A stretch of DNA of 64,000 nucleotides from Paenibacillus validus NBRC 15382 (GTDB lineage: Bacteria; Bacillota; Bacilli; Paenibacillales; NBRC-103111): NCBI RefSeq assembly GCF_004000985.1, contig NZ_BIMH01000008.1, positions 62,001-126,000 of the forward strand, in the 5' to 3' direction. Made by a program: the position numbers and the translations under genes. Numbering within the stretch: the stretch's first letter is position 1; the number at the start of each line of letters is the position of its first letter. The notes beneath the pieces are model-generated. The model made no database searches. It saw nothing but the letters and a program-made list of their open reading frames with translations, and was not told the DNA's origin. Of this stretch, positions 8,666 to 15,807 are shown piece after piece.

Positions 8666-9049
8666 ATGAAAAAGTTCTATCTCATCATCTCCGCATTTGT
8701 TACCGTTATATCCGGCTGCGGGCCGAGCTCTCAGGCTGAACCGAAGACTTTCGACCTGCCCTGGTTTCCGTCCATGGAAGCCAGTCCGGGCAAAGCTTCG
8801 TACGTCTTGAATGACGGAGATCTGGTGGCGGCCAAAGCTTACTATGACCTGGAAATGGCGGGCAGCGGATGGAAGGCATCCAGCGATTCCAAAGGCAAGA
8901 ACGGAGAGGTTGACTGGACTATGACCGAGTGGAAAAAGGCCGGCAGCATCATCCGGATTAACTACTTGGACCACCCGGATAAGGACAGCAAGGATTATAT
9001 CCTGTTCGAGGATACGAACGGCCATGTCCTTGAAATCCGGAAGAAGTGA
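8666..9049 (+). CDS. small lipoprotein of unknown function
   Basis: A 127-residue protein with a lipoprotein signal peptide: basic MKK, hydrophobic segment and lipobox VISGC, with the acylated Cys at about residue 18. The mature part is small and mixed alpha/beta, rich in Lys, Asp and Trp. I do not recognise a family. It follows the anti-sigma gene closely and is probably cotranscribed, so it may belong to the envelope-stress regulon. The ATG at 8666 gives a proper signal peptide; an in-frame TTG at 8654 adds only four residues and sits right on the GGAAAGGG binding site. Confidence 0.7.
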   Translation: MKKFYLIISAFVTVISGCGPSSQAEPKTFDLPWFPSMEASPGKASYVLNDGDLVAAKAYYDLEMAGSGWKASSDSKGKNGEVDWTMTEWKKAGSIIRINYLDHPDKDSKDYILFEDTNGHVLEIRKK

Positions 9050-9147
9050 TGCTCCGATTCCGGGGCATAGACAATCTTATAAATCGTGTGACGCCTACAA
9101 CACCTTCATCATACACTGAATCATATGATGCAAGGAGGATGACTGCT

Positions 9148-9456
9148 GTGAGTATGCCGCAAATTCCTGAAGAAAAGTTCAGGCCCTCGCTTGAAGAAGT
9201 CGTAATCGATCTGTTGGCATCTATTGCATTAGAAGAAACGGCATTATCGCATTTAATTCATGCCGAGGCTGAAAAAATACAGATGTTCGTCGGGCAATAT
9301 AAAGATAGTTCTTTTATTTCAAGCAAAGAAATAGTAGCCGTCAACCAATCCGTTAACCGCATGATGGAAACGATTGTCATGAAGGAATGGCTGCTGCTTA
9401 AGAAACTGGAGGATGTCTTGCAGATTGAAGTTCAGGAAGAATGGGATGAAGAGTAA
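9148..9456 (+). CDS. small helical protein, paralogue of the gene at 10099-10428
   Basis: About 102 residues, predicted helical and acidic, function unknown. The core LLASIALEETALSHLIHAEAE matches LLASIAQEEFALAYIMNAEAE in the protein encoded at 10099-10428 (minus strand), and the similarity continues through a K-x-x-LL..E-VL segment near the end, so they are paralogues. From memory, proteins with this core occur in spore formers, often near spore-surface or collagen-like proteins; that link is not proven here. The start is GTG at 9148, eight bases after AAGGAGGA; upstream in-frame starts lack a site. Confidence 0.7.
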   Translation: MSMPQIPEEKFRPSLEEVVIDLLASIALEETALSHLIHAEAEKIQMFVGQYKDSSFISSKEIVAVNQSVNRMMETIVMKEWLLLKKLEDVLQIEVQEEWDEE

Positions 9457-9470
9457 AGGGGACGAGTGCG

Positions 9471-10007
9471 TTGCTGAACAGCATACAGAATAGCTTCAAA
9501 AGCTGCTGCCGTTCGCATCTTTCCATGGAAGATGCCGTATTCCACATGCTCGGCGCCGCCGCCTTGCTGGCGAAAGTGTCCGGGGAGCGAAAGTTCCAAA
9601 GCCCTGAATCCAGCAGCATCAATACATTGGAGGCTACCTCAGCCTTCTTGCTGCATGTTGTAACTGATCTTCAGGGCATACTGTACCGGAAGCTCCATGT
9701 TCTATTGCGGCATCAATCGGAGTTTGGCGAAGACGGGCTGCGATGGGATGCGGACAAAGAAAAGATGCTTCAAGGGAATGTGCGCAGCCTGATCCCCCAT
9801 ATAGCCCCCGGTAATTCCCGGCAGGAATATCTGGTGTACACCATGACTCAGCTTATGGGCTACTACGAAAAGAAGCGCAAGCTGCTTACAGCTTTCGCTC
9901 CCGGTCATGCCCCTTCCGCGAGTCCGTGGATGACCGAGAGTGAAGAGGTTTGGCGAAGTCCGATCGATAACAGGAAGAGCAGGACAGAGGCACCGGTTGT
10001 TGACTGA
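9471..10007 (+). CDS. hypothetical protein
   Basis: A 178-residue soluble protein that I do not recognise. It begins with a TTG at 9471 preceded by AAGGGGACGAG and follows the small paralogue gene by 14 bases, so it is likely cotranscribed. A Cys pair (SCCRS) lies near the N-terminus. The helical middle part (FLLHVVTDLQGILYRKLHVLL) has the same I-x-x-K-x-x-LL rhythm as the neighbouring paralogues, so it could be a distant member of that group (weak inference). Confidence 0.6.
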   Translation: MLNSIQNSFKSCCRSHLSMEDAVFHMLGAAALLAKVSGERKFQSPESSSINTLEATSAFLLHVVTDLQGILYRKLHVLLRHQSEFGEDGLRWDADKEKMLQGNVRSLIPHIAPGNSRQEYLVYTMTQLMGYYEKKRKLLTAFAPGHAPSASPWMTESEEVWRSPIDNRKSRTEAPVVD

Positions 10008-10098
10008 TGATAGGATGCTCAAGATTACGTATTGTAGTCATTCAGGGTAACCGGTCTGGGTGTCCTCCTATTCGATAGGTTGGCTGGTTATGTCCCGA

Positions 10099-10428
10099 TT
10101 AGCGATTTTTAGGCGTTGCCTGAATGAGATTTAACACATTCTCAAATCGGTAGTTCAGAAGCATGTCTTTGTTGATGACATCCTGCAAGGTTTTGCGCAC
10201 GCTGGCATTCAATGCAAGCAGGTCGGATAAAGATACAGCGGTCGGCGAGAAGCTGGCGCCAGCGCCATCCGCCTTGGTTGTTAAAGTTCCTACTAGGAAT
10301 TGCGATCTTTCTGCCTCTGCATTCATAATATACGCAAGCGCAAACTCCTCCTGAGCAATGGAAGCCAGCAAGAGAGGTACCGTTTGATCCAAGGTCATCG
10401 TGTGGTTAGGAATAGCAGCCTGAGACAT
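10099..10428 (-). CDS. small helical protein, paralogue of the gene at 9148-9456
   Basis: A 109-residue protein of unknown function. Residues 12-40 (LDQTVPLLLASIAQEEFALA, then AEAERSQFLVG) align with the product of 9148-9456, as does the C-terminal LLNYRFENVLNLI segment. The ATG is preceded on its strand by AGAGGTGA. It faces the plus-strand cluster that contains its paralogue, so the pair is probably an inverted local duplication. No membrane segment or signal peptide is seen. Confidence 0.75.
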   Translation of the reverse strand: MSQAAIPNHTMTLDQTVPLLLASIAQEEFALAYIMNAEAERSQFLVGTLTTKADGAGASFSPTAVSLSDLLALNASVRKTLQDVINKDMLLNYRFENVLNLIQATPKNR

Positions 10429-10546
10429 GGTCTCACCTCTTTCTATAGGTTAATACATATATATGGTGGATTTCCAATCTGGACACGGGCGTATGCCTTA
10501 GTCGCCAAGGATTTGTTTCGTTCAGATAAGTGTACAAGGCATAGGA

Positions 10547-10584
10547 CGGGGAAAGTTCCTTTGCGGCAAATCGGGGGAAAATAT
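10547..10584 (+). pseudogene. fragment of a MarR-family gene
   Basis: The stretch GGGGAAAGTTCCTTT at 10548, then GCAAATCGGGG and an A-rich end, matches 11461-11497 inside the MarR gene with about four differences in 37 bases. It is in the same orientation, and both encode GKVPL-x-QIG. The rest of a MarR gene is not recognisable on either side. It looks like the remnant of a duplicated regulator gene. Confidence 0.5.
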
Positions 10585-10611
10585 GAAGTGCAAAAGTTTT
10601 TGTGAGCAAGC

Positions 10612-10670
10612 CAAAAGAAAAGCACCTCCAATTGTTAGATGTGTGTCTAACAATTGGGGTGCAGTTCACT
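10612..10670 (+). mobile_element. isolated IS3-family-like right end
   Basis: Contains AGCACCTCCAATTGTTAGA, a short spacer, then TCTAACAATTGGGGTGCAGT; the inner 12-bp arms are perfectly inverted (10630-10659). This layout, a terminator-like palindrome ending in GGGGTGCAGTTCA, is what I recall from the ends of IS3-family (IS150-group) elements. No transposase frame or second end is present, so it would be a relic. It could instead be a plain bidirectional terminator. Confidence 0.4.
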
Positions 10671-10749
10671 GCCACGCGGCTCCTTGATTGGAGAGGTTAC
10701 TTATCGTTTTTACAAATCAAAACGGACAGAATGCAGAAGTTAGGAAAAT

Positions 10750-11040
10750 TTAAAAGCATGAAAATGAGCTAATTTCTCTAAAGCCAAGTGCCAAGGGCAT
10801 CCAAAACCTACCGGTCCACCAATAACCAGTAACCGAAAAACCTCCCACAAAAATTGGGTAAAACCAGAAGCGGTTCCCATTAGTAAGCCAAACAAAAGTG
10901 TTTCGATGCAAGCAACGGGAAATCGCTCTGGGGTCAACAGCAAAAGCAGAAATGGGTGGTTCAAAAGGTGGAGGAGGGAATACTGGTCCCTGTTGTCCAG
11001 TCGATCCAGGTGGTGGTCCAGGCGGAGGCATAAACGCCAT
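10750..11040 (-). CDS. small proline-rich protein with conserved Trp/Phe C-terminal domain
   Basis: A 96-residue protein. Residues 1-32 are rich in Pro and Gly (PPPGPPPGSTG, PPPPFEPP). The remainder is an aromatic domain with the pattern C-x5-F-V-W-L-T-N-G-x-x-FWFYP-x-FVG, then W-x-GRFW and a terminal F-x-CF, with Cys at both ends. I recall such proteins from many Bacilli, sometimes misnamed as transporters; their function is unknown and they may be spore- or envelope-associated. The start ATG at 11040 has AAGGAGTG seven bases upstream on its strand. No signal peptide is seen. Confidence 0.72.
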   Translation of the reverse strand: MAFMPPPGPPPGSTGQQGPVFPPPPFEPPISAFAVDPRAISRCLHRNTFVWLTNGNRFWFYPIFVGGFSVTGYWWTGRFWMPLALGFREISSFSCF

Positions 11041-11227
11041 TCGATTTCACTCCTTTTCTAAATTGGGCTAAAGCAGTATATGTAGGAATGAATTCTTCGG
11101 ATTGGGCTGATGCCCAGCAGGACCTATATACACAAACCATTGGCGCTTCGCATAATAAAAGAGTTGTACGGTTAAAGGGAGTAAAGCTGTTCCGCTGCTG
11201 CTGTCCAAAAATCTTCTGATGAACGTA

Positions 11228-11256
11228 TTGACATGATTTGAATAATCATATATCTT
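11228..11256 (+). promoter_or_regulatory. sigma-A promoter of mhqR
   Basis: TTGACA (11228-11233), 17 bases, TATCTT (11251-11256). The -10 box lies inside the operator at 11252-11267. Confidence 0.75.
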
Positions 11257-11267
11257 TAATTAAAGAT
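11252..11267 (+). promoter_or_regulatory. MhqR-type operator upstream of mhqR
   Basis: Perfect 16-bp palindrome ATCTTTAATTAAAGAT over the -10 box of the regulator gene, with a further related partial repeat at about 11266-11285. A near-identical palindrome precedes mhqP. The architecture resembles the MhqR operator of B. subtilis (ATCTCGAATTCGAGAT), and position over the -10 predicts autorepression. Confidence 0.8.
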
Positions 11268-11302
11268 AATTTAAATTAAGATATTAAGGGGAGGTGATTT
11301 CA

Positions 11303-11752
11303 ATGACGATTCATCTGGATGATTCCAGTTTGAGATCCCTGAAGCTGTTCGTTGTACTTTCCAAAGCATACAAGACCGTTATGGACCGGGCTGTCAAAGA
11401 TATGAAGCAATACGGGTTGTCCTCTTCCGAATTTACGATTCTTGAATTGTTGTATACGAAGGGGAAAGTTCCTTTACAGCAAATCGGGGAAAAAATATTA
11501 ATTACAAGCGGAAGCATAACCTACAATATCGACAAGCTGGAGAAGAAGGGACTATTGAAACGCGTACCGTGCAAGGAGGACCGAAGGGTCATTTATGCGG
11601 AAATTACGGAGGAGGGGAATGCATGGTTTGACCGTATTTTTCCCAAGCATGCCGCGGTGATCGACTCCTTCATGAAGGCTCTGTCGCCCGATGAAAAGCA
11701 AGCCGCGATCGAACTGCTCAAGAAGCTGGGAAAAGGGGCGGAGGATGGCTAG
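11303..11752 (+). CDS. mhqR: MarR-family repressor, MhqR-like
   Basis: A 149-residue winged-helix repressor of the MarR family, expected to sense quinones or other electrophiles and release its DNA when modified. The DNA-binding part (about 45-110) has the recognition helix region (QIGEKILITSGSITYNIDKLEKKG) followed by the wing with the signature DRR (KEDRRVIYAEIT). The ATG at 11303 follows AAGGGGAGGTG; an in-frame GTG three codons upstream overlaps that site. Its own promoter and the promoter of the following DoxX-glyoxalase-esterase genes carry the same palindrome, the arrangement of the Bacillus mhqR/mhqNOP/mhqED regulon. Cysteine is scarce (one, near 95), so sensing may be direct ligand binding. 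Confidence 0.87.
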   Translation: MTIHLDDSSLRSLKLFVVLSKAYKTVMDRAVKDMKQYGLSSSEFTILELLYTKGKVPLQQIGEKILITSGSITYNIDKLEKKGLLKRVPCKEDRRVIYAEITEEGNAWFDRIFPKHAAVIDSFMKALSPDEKQAAIELLKKLGKGAEDG

Positions 11753-11770
11753 ACGCGTGGCTCGATAGTT

Positions 11771-11799
11771 TTGCCTAATATCTTAAATTAAAGATTATT
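11771..11799 (+). promoter_or_regulatory. promoter and MhqR-type operator of the mhqPOD operon
   Basis: The 16-bp near-palindrome ATCTTAAATTAAAGAT lies at 11780-11795 between TTGCCT (11771) and a -10-like ATTATT (about 11795). It differs from the operator before mhqR at one position. A weaker AT-rich repeat follows to about 11812. This predicts that the regulator represses the downstream operon. Confidence 0.72.
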
Positions 11800-11828
11800 G
11801 AAATTAAAATATATGGAGGGTCATTGTC

Positions 11829-12227
11829 ATGTTGTCTCTTGGATTATTAGTGGTTCGTCTGGTCGTTGGATTATTGTTTATCGGGCATGGAGCACAGAAG
11901 TTGTTCGGCTGGTTCGGCGGTTACGGCCCGAAAGGAACGGGCGGATGGATGGAATCGGTAGGAATTAAGCCGGGAGTTACGATGGCCGTGTTGGCCGGGC
12001 TGATGGAGCTGCTTGGAGGCGCACTGCTTGCTGCAGGACTGTTTACTCCGCTGGCCGCTGCGCTCATTACCGTGACTATGCTTGGCGCGATTGTCAAAGT
12101 ACACGGCAAGAACGGCGTTTGGTCGACAACCAACGGTTATGAATACCCGCTCGTTCTGATTGCGGTCGCCATCGCAGTCGCCTTGACTGGCGCGGGCTCG
12201 TATTCTTTGGATGCACTTCTGAACTAA
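11829..12227 (+). CDS. mhqP: DoxX family membrane protein, MhqP-like
   Basis: A 132-residue membrane protein of the DoxX family with four hydrophobic helices. The signature GLLFIGHGAQKLFGWFGGYG near residue 15 and the pattern MELLGGALLAAGLFTPLAA are typical. In B. subtilis the relative MhqP (YdfP) is induced by quinones and catechols through MhqR; the biochemical role of DoxX proteins is unsettled. It is the first gene of the operon and lies directly behind the second operator. The ribosome binding site is TGGAGGG. Confidence 0.85.
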   Translation: MLSLGLLVVRLVVGLLFIGHGAQKLFGWFGGYGPKGTGGWMESVGIKPGVTMAVLAGLMELLGGALLAAGLFTPLAAALITVTMLGAIVKVHGKNGVWSTTNGYEYPLVLIAVAIAVALTGAGSYSLDALLN

Positions 12228-12302
12228 ACCGGCATGATGGGTACGGCCTATGGATGGATAGGAACAAGTAGGGGAAATTAATGAATTAAGGGAGGACTTT
12301 AC

Positions 12303-13253
12303 ATGACGCTAAGAACGGCTGGCATTCATCACATTACCGCATTTGCAAGCAATCCGCAGGCGAACGTCGATTTCTACGCGGGTGTTCTCGGACTTCGCTT
12401 GGTGAAGAGAACGATCAACTTCGATGCTCCGGAAGTGTATCACCTGTACTTCGGCAATGAAGCAGGAAGCCCCGGAACCATTATCACGTTCTTTCCTTGG
12501 CCGCAAGCGCGCAGGGGACGAATCGGAGGCGGCCAAGTGGGCATAACGACATATGTCGTGCCGCAAGGCTCGCTAGGCTTCTGGGAGAGTCGTCTGGAAG
12601 GCTTCGGCGTTCCGGTTAAGAAAGTAACCCGGTTCTCGGAGAACTACCTTCAATTCACGGACAATGAGGGCTTAGGCCTTGAACTCGTCGAACGTGAAGA
12701 GGGACCGAACAGCGGCTGGTCGTTCGGCGGCATTCCGGCTGATAAGGCGATCAAGGGTTTTGGCGGCGCCGTTCTATTCAGCGTCAACCCGAAGAGAACG
12801 ATGGACGCGTTGGAACATTTGCTTGGTTTGAGCAAGGTCGCCGAAGATGTCGCGTATGCCCGTTACCGGTCGTTCGGCGATATCGGCAACGTTATCGATG
12901 TGCCGCTCTCGGCCATGAACGGAGGCAGCGACGGCGCCGGAACCGTTCATCATATCGCTTGGCGGGCCCACGATTTCGAGCAGCATGCGGAGTGGAGAAA
13001 TTCGGTGGAGAAGTATGGTTATCGCCCGACCCCTATCGTAGACCGCCAATATTTCAATGCGCTTTATTTCCGCGAGGCCGGGGGCGTACTGTTCGAGATC
13101 GCTACGGATCCGCCGGGATTTGCTTTAGATGAGCCTGCCGACGCGTTAGGCGAGAAGCTGATGCTGCCGGAGTGGTTTGAGCCGCATCGTTCCCAAATTG
13201 AGGCGAACCTGCTCCCGATCGAAGTGCGGGTATTGGAGGAGAAGCAGAAATGA
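12303..13253 (+). CDS. mhqO: ring-cleaving dioxygenase / glyoxalase family, MhqO-like
   Basis: A 316-residue protein of the vicinal oxygen chelate superfamily with two glyoxalase/dioxygenase modules (about 1-130 and 150-290). The N-terminus GIHHITAFASNPQANVDFY carries a metal-ligand His, the second module has TVHHIAWRAHD near residue 218, and a conserved Glu follows (GVLFEIATDPPGF near 262); together these form the usual His-His-Glu metal site. B. subtilis MhqO/MhqE are close in layout and are thought to cleave or detoxify hydroquinones. The stop overlaps the following esterase start by four bases. Start ATG 12303 follows GGGAGGAC. Confidence 0.88.
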   Translation: MTLRTAGIHHITAFASNPQANVDFYAGVLGLRLVKRTINFDAPEVYHLYFGNEAGSPGTIITFFPWPQARRGRIGGGQVGITTYVVPQGSLGFWESRLEGFGVPVKKVTRFSENYLQFTDNEGLGLELVEREEGPNSGWSFGGIPADKAIKGFGGAVLFSVNPKRTMDALEHLLGLSKVAEDVAYARYRSFGDIGNVIDVPLSAMNGGSDGAGTVHHIAWRAHDFEQHAEWRNSVEKYGYRPTPIVDRQYFNALYFREAGGVLFEIATDPPGFALDEPADALGEKLMLPEWFEPHRSQIEANLLPIEVRVLEEKQK

Positions 13254-13882
13254 ACCATATTTTTGACAAGGGGACCCGCCAAGAGGCGCCGACCTTGGTT
13301 CTTTTCCACGGCACCGGGGGAACGGAACGCGATCTGCTGCCGCTAGCCAAGCATATCGCGCCAGAGTCCTCCGTTCTCAGCCTTAGGGGCAATGTGCTGG
13401 AAAACGGGATGCCGCGTTTTTTCCGGCGCTTGGCGGAAGGCGTATTCGATGAGGAGGATTTGATCTTCCGTACGAAGGAAGTGCACGATTTTCTGGATCA
13501 GGCCGCAAGTCAATATGGCTTCGACCGCGGCAATCTCGTGGCGGTAGGGTACTCCAATGGAGCGAATATCGCAGGCAGCCTGCTCTTCCATTATGAACAC
13601 ACCTGGAAAGGCGCCATTCTCCACCATCCGATGGTTCCGCGGAGAGGGATTCCGATTCCGGATTTGTCCGGTACTCCGGTCTTTATCGGCGCCGGGACTA
13701 ATGATCCGATATGTCCGGCGCGGGAAACCGAAGAGCTTCAAGAGCTTCTCGGCGGAGCGGGCGCATCCGTTACGGTACATTGGGAGCGTTACGGACATCA
13801 ATTGACGTCTACGGAAGCGGCCGCGGCCGCGTTATGGTTTCGCAAGCACTTCACCGAATATTCCGATATCGACGGGAGATAA
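13250..13882 (+). CDS. mhqD: alpha/beta hydrolase (carboxylesterase), MhqD-like
   Basis: A 210-residue serine hydrolase of the phospholipase/carboxylesterase family. The oxyanion-hole segment is VLFHGTGGTERDLL, the nucleophile serine is in VAVGYSNGANIAG (about residue 100), and the acid and base are probably the Asp in GTNDPICP and the His in YGHQLT. In B. subtilis the homologous mhqD is cotranscribed with the dioxygenase mhqE under MhqR, matching the order here. Start overlaps the upstream stop (ATGA). The physiological ester is unknown. Confidence 0.86.
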   Translation: MNHIFDKGTRQEAPTLVLFHGTGGTERDLLPLAKHIAPESSVLSLRGNVLENGMPRFFRRLAEGVFDEEDLIFRTKEVHDFLDQAASQYGFDRGNLVAVGYSNGANIAGSLLFHYEHTWKGAILHHPMVPRRGIPIPDLSGTPVFIGAGTNDPICPARETEELQELLGGAGASVTVHWERYGHQLTSTEAAAAALWFRKHFTEYSDIDGR

Positions 13883-13884
13883 CG

Positions 13885-14496
13885 ATGATATCTATAGATC
13901 CGGCCGCTCAGAGCGAGCGGGACAATTATAAGCTGTTGATCGGGAGTATCGTCCCCAGGCCGATCGCGTTGGTGACTACGCTATCGAAGGACGGGGTATT
14001 GAATGCGGCTCCTTTCAGTTACTTCTCGATTGTAGCGAGCCAGCCGCCTATGCTCTCAGTAGCTGTTCAGCGGAACCAAGGCGCGATGAAAGATACGGCG
14101 AGGAACGCGATTGAGGCCGGCGCCCTGGTTATTCATATTACGGACGAATCGATCATCGGCCAAGTGAATGAAACGGCGGCCAATTTACCCTCGTTCGAGA
14201 GCGAAGTTGCAAGGGCGGGCTTCACGCCGGTTGCCAGTGACACGATCGGCGTACCGGGGGTGAAGGAAGCCAAAATCCGTATGGAATGCTTGCTCGAACA
14301 AGCGATACCGCTTGGCGGTGCCGGCAGTCAACCCGCCTGCGATTTGCTGATCGTCCGCGTCGTCCGCTTCCACCTGGCGGAGGACGTCTATGTGAACGGT
14401 TATATCGATCCCGGCAAACTGAATCCGGTCAGTCGCATGGCAGGTAATTATTATGCCAAGCTAGGCTCCATGTTTGCCATGGAGCGTCCTGAATAA
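13885..14496 (+). CDS. flavin reductase-like domain protein
   Basis: A 203-residue protein of the flavin reductase/FMN-binding split-barrel family. The FMN-binding signature is near residues 22-50 (GSIVPRPIALVTTLSKDG, then NAAPFSYFSIVASQPPMLS). It ends the quinone-stress operon, two bases behind the esterase gene, and could supply reduced flavin or reduce quinone-like compounds. The ATG at 13885 is preceded by GGGAGA; the frame stays open upstream but only through the esterase gene. A classical terminator follows. Confidence 0.85.
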   Translation: MISIDPAAQSERDNYKLLIGSIVPRPIALVTTLSKDGVLNAAPFSYFSIVASQPPMLSVAVQRNQGAMKDTARNAIEAGALVIHITDESIIGQVNETAANLPSFESEVARAGFTPVASDTIGVPGVKEAKIRMECLLEQAIPLGGAGSQPACDLLIVRVVRFHLAEDVYVNGYIDPGKLNPVSRMAGNYYAKLGSMFAMERPE

Positions 14497-14506
14497 TACT
14501 TCCGTA

Positions 14507-14540
14507 AGCCACTTGTTGAAAGTGGCTTTTTCATTTTCCG
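14507..14540 (+). terminator. terminator of the mhq operon
   Basis: Eight-bp stem AGCCACTT (14507-14514) with AAGTGGCT (14520-14527), loop GTTGA, then TTTTTCATTTT. Confidence 0.85.
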
Positions 14541-14555
14541 CTTGTGCCGTTGATG

Positions 14556-14570
14556 TGGTACCGGTTCCCT
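14556..14570 (+). promoter_or_regulatory. LacI-type operator 1 (upstream of promoter)
   Basis: TGGTACCGGTTCC, sharing the core GGTACCGGTT with two sites downstream. It sits about 40 bases upstream of the -35 box, inside a larger imperfect inverted repeat reaching 14588. Confidence 0.6.
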
Positions 14571-14609
14571 AAGGGAAACCAGTGGTATGGGCAGCCTCAT
14601 GGATAGGTG

Positions 14610-14638
14610 TTGACAGTAAAATGATTCCAACGTATACT
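14610..14638 (+). promoter_or_regulatory. sigma-A promoter of the rbsR-like operon
   Basis: TTGACA (14610-14615), 17-base spacer, TATACT (14633-14638); an almost consensus promoter flanked by the operators. Confidence 0.85.
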
Positions 14639-14652
14639 CGTAAACATAAAGT

Positions 14653-14668
14653 ATGGTACCGGTTTCAT
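14653..14668 (+). promoter_or_regulatory. LacI-type operator 2
   Basis: ATGGTACCGGTTTCAT, a pseudo-palindrome centred on CCGG as expected for LacI-family proteins, placed just past the predicted transcription start. Confidence 0.78.
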
Positions 14669-14742
14669 GACCCGTGTAGGCCGAATAATCGAGTTCCGGC
14701 TCTTCCTTGATTTGGATTGGTCGAGGTCTATTTTTACTTCGT

Positions 14743-14758
14743 GTGGTACCGGTTTCAT
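14743..14758 (+). promoter_or_regulatory. LacI-type operator 3
   Basis: GTGGTACCGGTTTCAT, identical to operator 2 in 14 of its 16 bases, 90 bases further downstream in the leader; the spacing would allow repression by looping with the other sites. Confidence 0.75.
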
Positions 14759-14802
14759 ATTATTGGGGCTATCATGCACCCGTTTGGGAAAGGGGGCTGT
14801 CA

Positions 14803-15807
14803 GTGACAACGATCCGGGATGTAGCGAAATTATCCGGGGTGTCCGCTTCAACGGTATCCCGCGTATTGAACAAGAATGGCTATGTGAATCAAGAAACCGA
14901 ACACAAGGTGAAACAGGCCATACAGAAATTGCAGTATGAACCCAATGCTGTTGCAAGAGGGCTGGCGAGTAAAAAGACGGGAACGATCGCCCTAATACTC
15001 CCGAATATAACGAACCCGTTCTTCCCTGAATTGGCGAGAGCTGTCGAGGATGTGGCCCGTTCGTATGGGTATACCGTACTTTTTGGCAATTCGGACGATC
15101 AGGGAGACAAGGAGAAGTCGTACATCGAGGTTTTGAAGCAGCGGTATGTCGATGGCATTATTTTCTCTTCACATACGCTGCAAAGGGATGACGTCGTCCG
15201 CTTGAGAAGCAACAAGATCCCATTCGTGGTGCTGGATCGTGCTCCTGTTGGAGAAGCGTGCAGCGTTGTTCGTTCGAACAATTTGGAAGGGGCCAGGATG
15301 GCCGTCCGGCATTTACTGGATAGGGGATCCAGGAAGATTGCGCATATCTACGGTCCGCAGGAGATCTTGACGGCCAAAGAGCGGCTTAAAGGATACGAGG
15401 AGACGGTTAAAGATTTTGGGTGGTACACGCCGACCTTGATGGTGCCGGGGAATTTTCGTCTGGACGGCGGAATGTCTGCTGCGAAAGAGTTAATGCAGCG
15501 GCACCCGGATGTCGACGGGATTTTCGTAGGTAATGACCTGATGGCGGTAGGCGTATTAAAGACGCTGCTTCGGATGGGGATCAAGGTACCGGAGCAAGTG
15601 GCTGTTTGCGGGTTTGACGGGATTCATCTGACAGAGGCTGTCGAACCGGAAATCACGACCGTCGCCCAGCCGATCTATGAACTTGGCGCGTTAGCAACCA
15701 AGCTGCTTATTCAGAAAGTCAATGGGGTCGATGTGGAAAATAAGGTTCATGAATTAGAGGTAACCTTAATCCCGAGAGATTCAACAAGAAAGGACACGAG
15801 CTTATGA
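14803..15807 (+). CDS. rbsR: LacI-family transcriptional repressor, RbsR-like
   Basis: A 334-residue repressor. The N-terminal helix-turn-helix (TIRDVAKLSGVSASTVSRVL) and hinge are followed by a periplasmic-binding-protein-like effector domain (about 60-330; GTIALILPNITNPFF and VCGFDGIHLTEAV motifs). The start is GTG at 14803, seven bases after AAAGGGGG; the open frame continues upstream but through operator 3. It overlaps the ribokinase gene by four bases, so ribose or a related sugar is the probable inducer. Three near-identical operators around its promoter indicate autoregulation. The absence of an adjacent ribose transporter means the symbol is tentative. Confidence 0.85.
   Translation: MTTIRDVAKLSGVSASTVSRVLNKNGYVNQETEHKVKQAIQKLQYEPNAVARGLASKKTGTIALILPNITNPFFPELARAVEDVARSYGYTVLFGNSDDQGDKEKSYIEVLKQRYVDGIIFSSHTLQRDDVVRLRSNKIPFVVLDRAPVGEACSVVRSNNLEGARMAVRHLLDRGSRKIAHIYGPQEILTAKERLKGYEETVKDFGWYTPTLMVPGNFRLDGGMSAAKELMQRHPDVDGIFVGNDLMAVGVLKTLLRMGIKVPEQVAVCGFDGIHLTEAVEPEITTVAQPIYELGALATKLLIQKVNGVDVENKVHELEVTLIPRDSTRKDTSL

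Larger units (their letters stand above)
10429..10749. other. decayed intergenic region with gene and IS fragments
   Basis: No intact gene in these 320 bases. They contain the promoter side of the minus-strand gene ending at 10428, a fragment resembling the mhqR-type gene (10547-10584) and an IS3-type end (10612-10670). The rest is unassigned. Confidence 0.6.

Noticed and set aside
10433-10675. Minus-strand frames across the decayed region
   Set aside because: They run through the palindrome and the MarR fragment on the wrong strand and resemble no protein.
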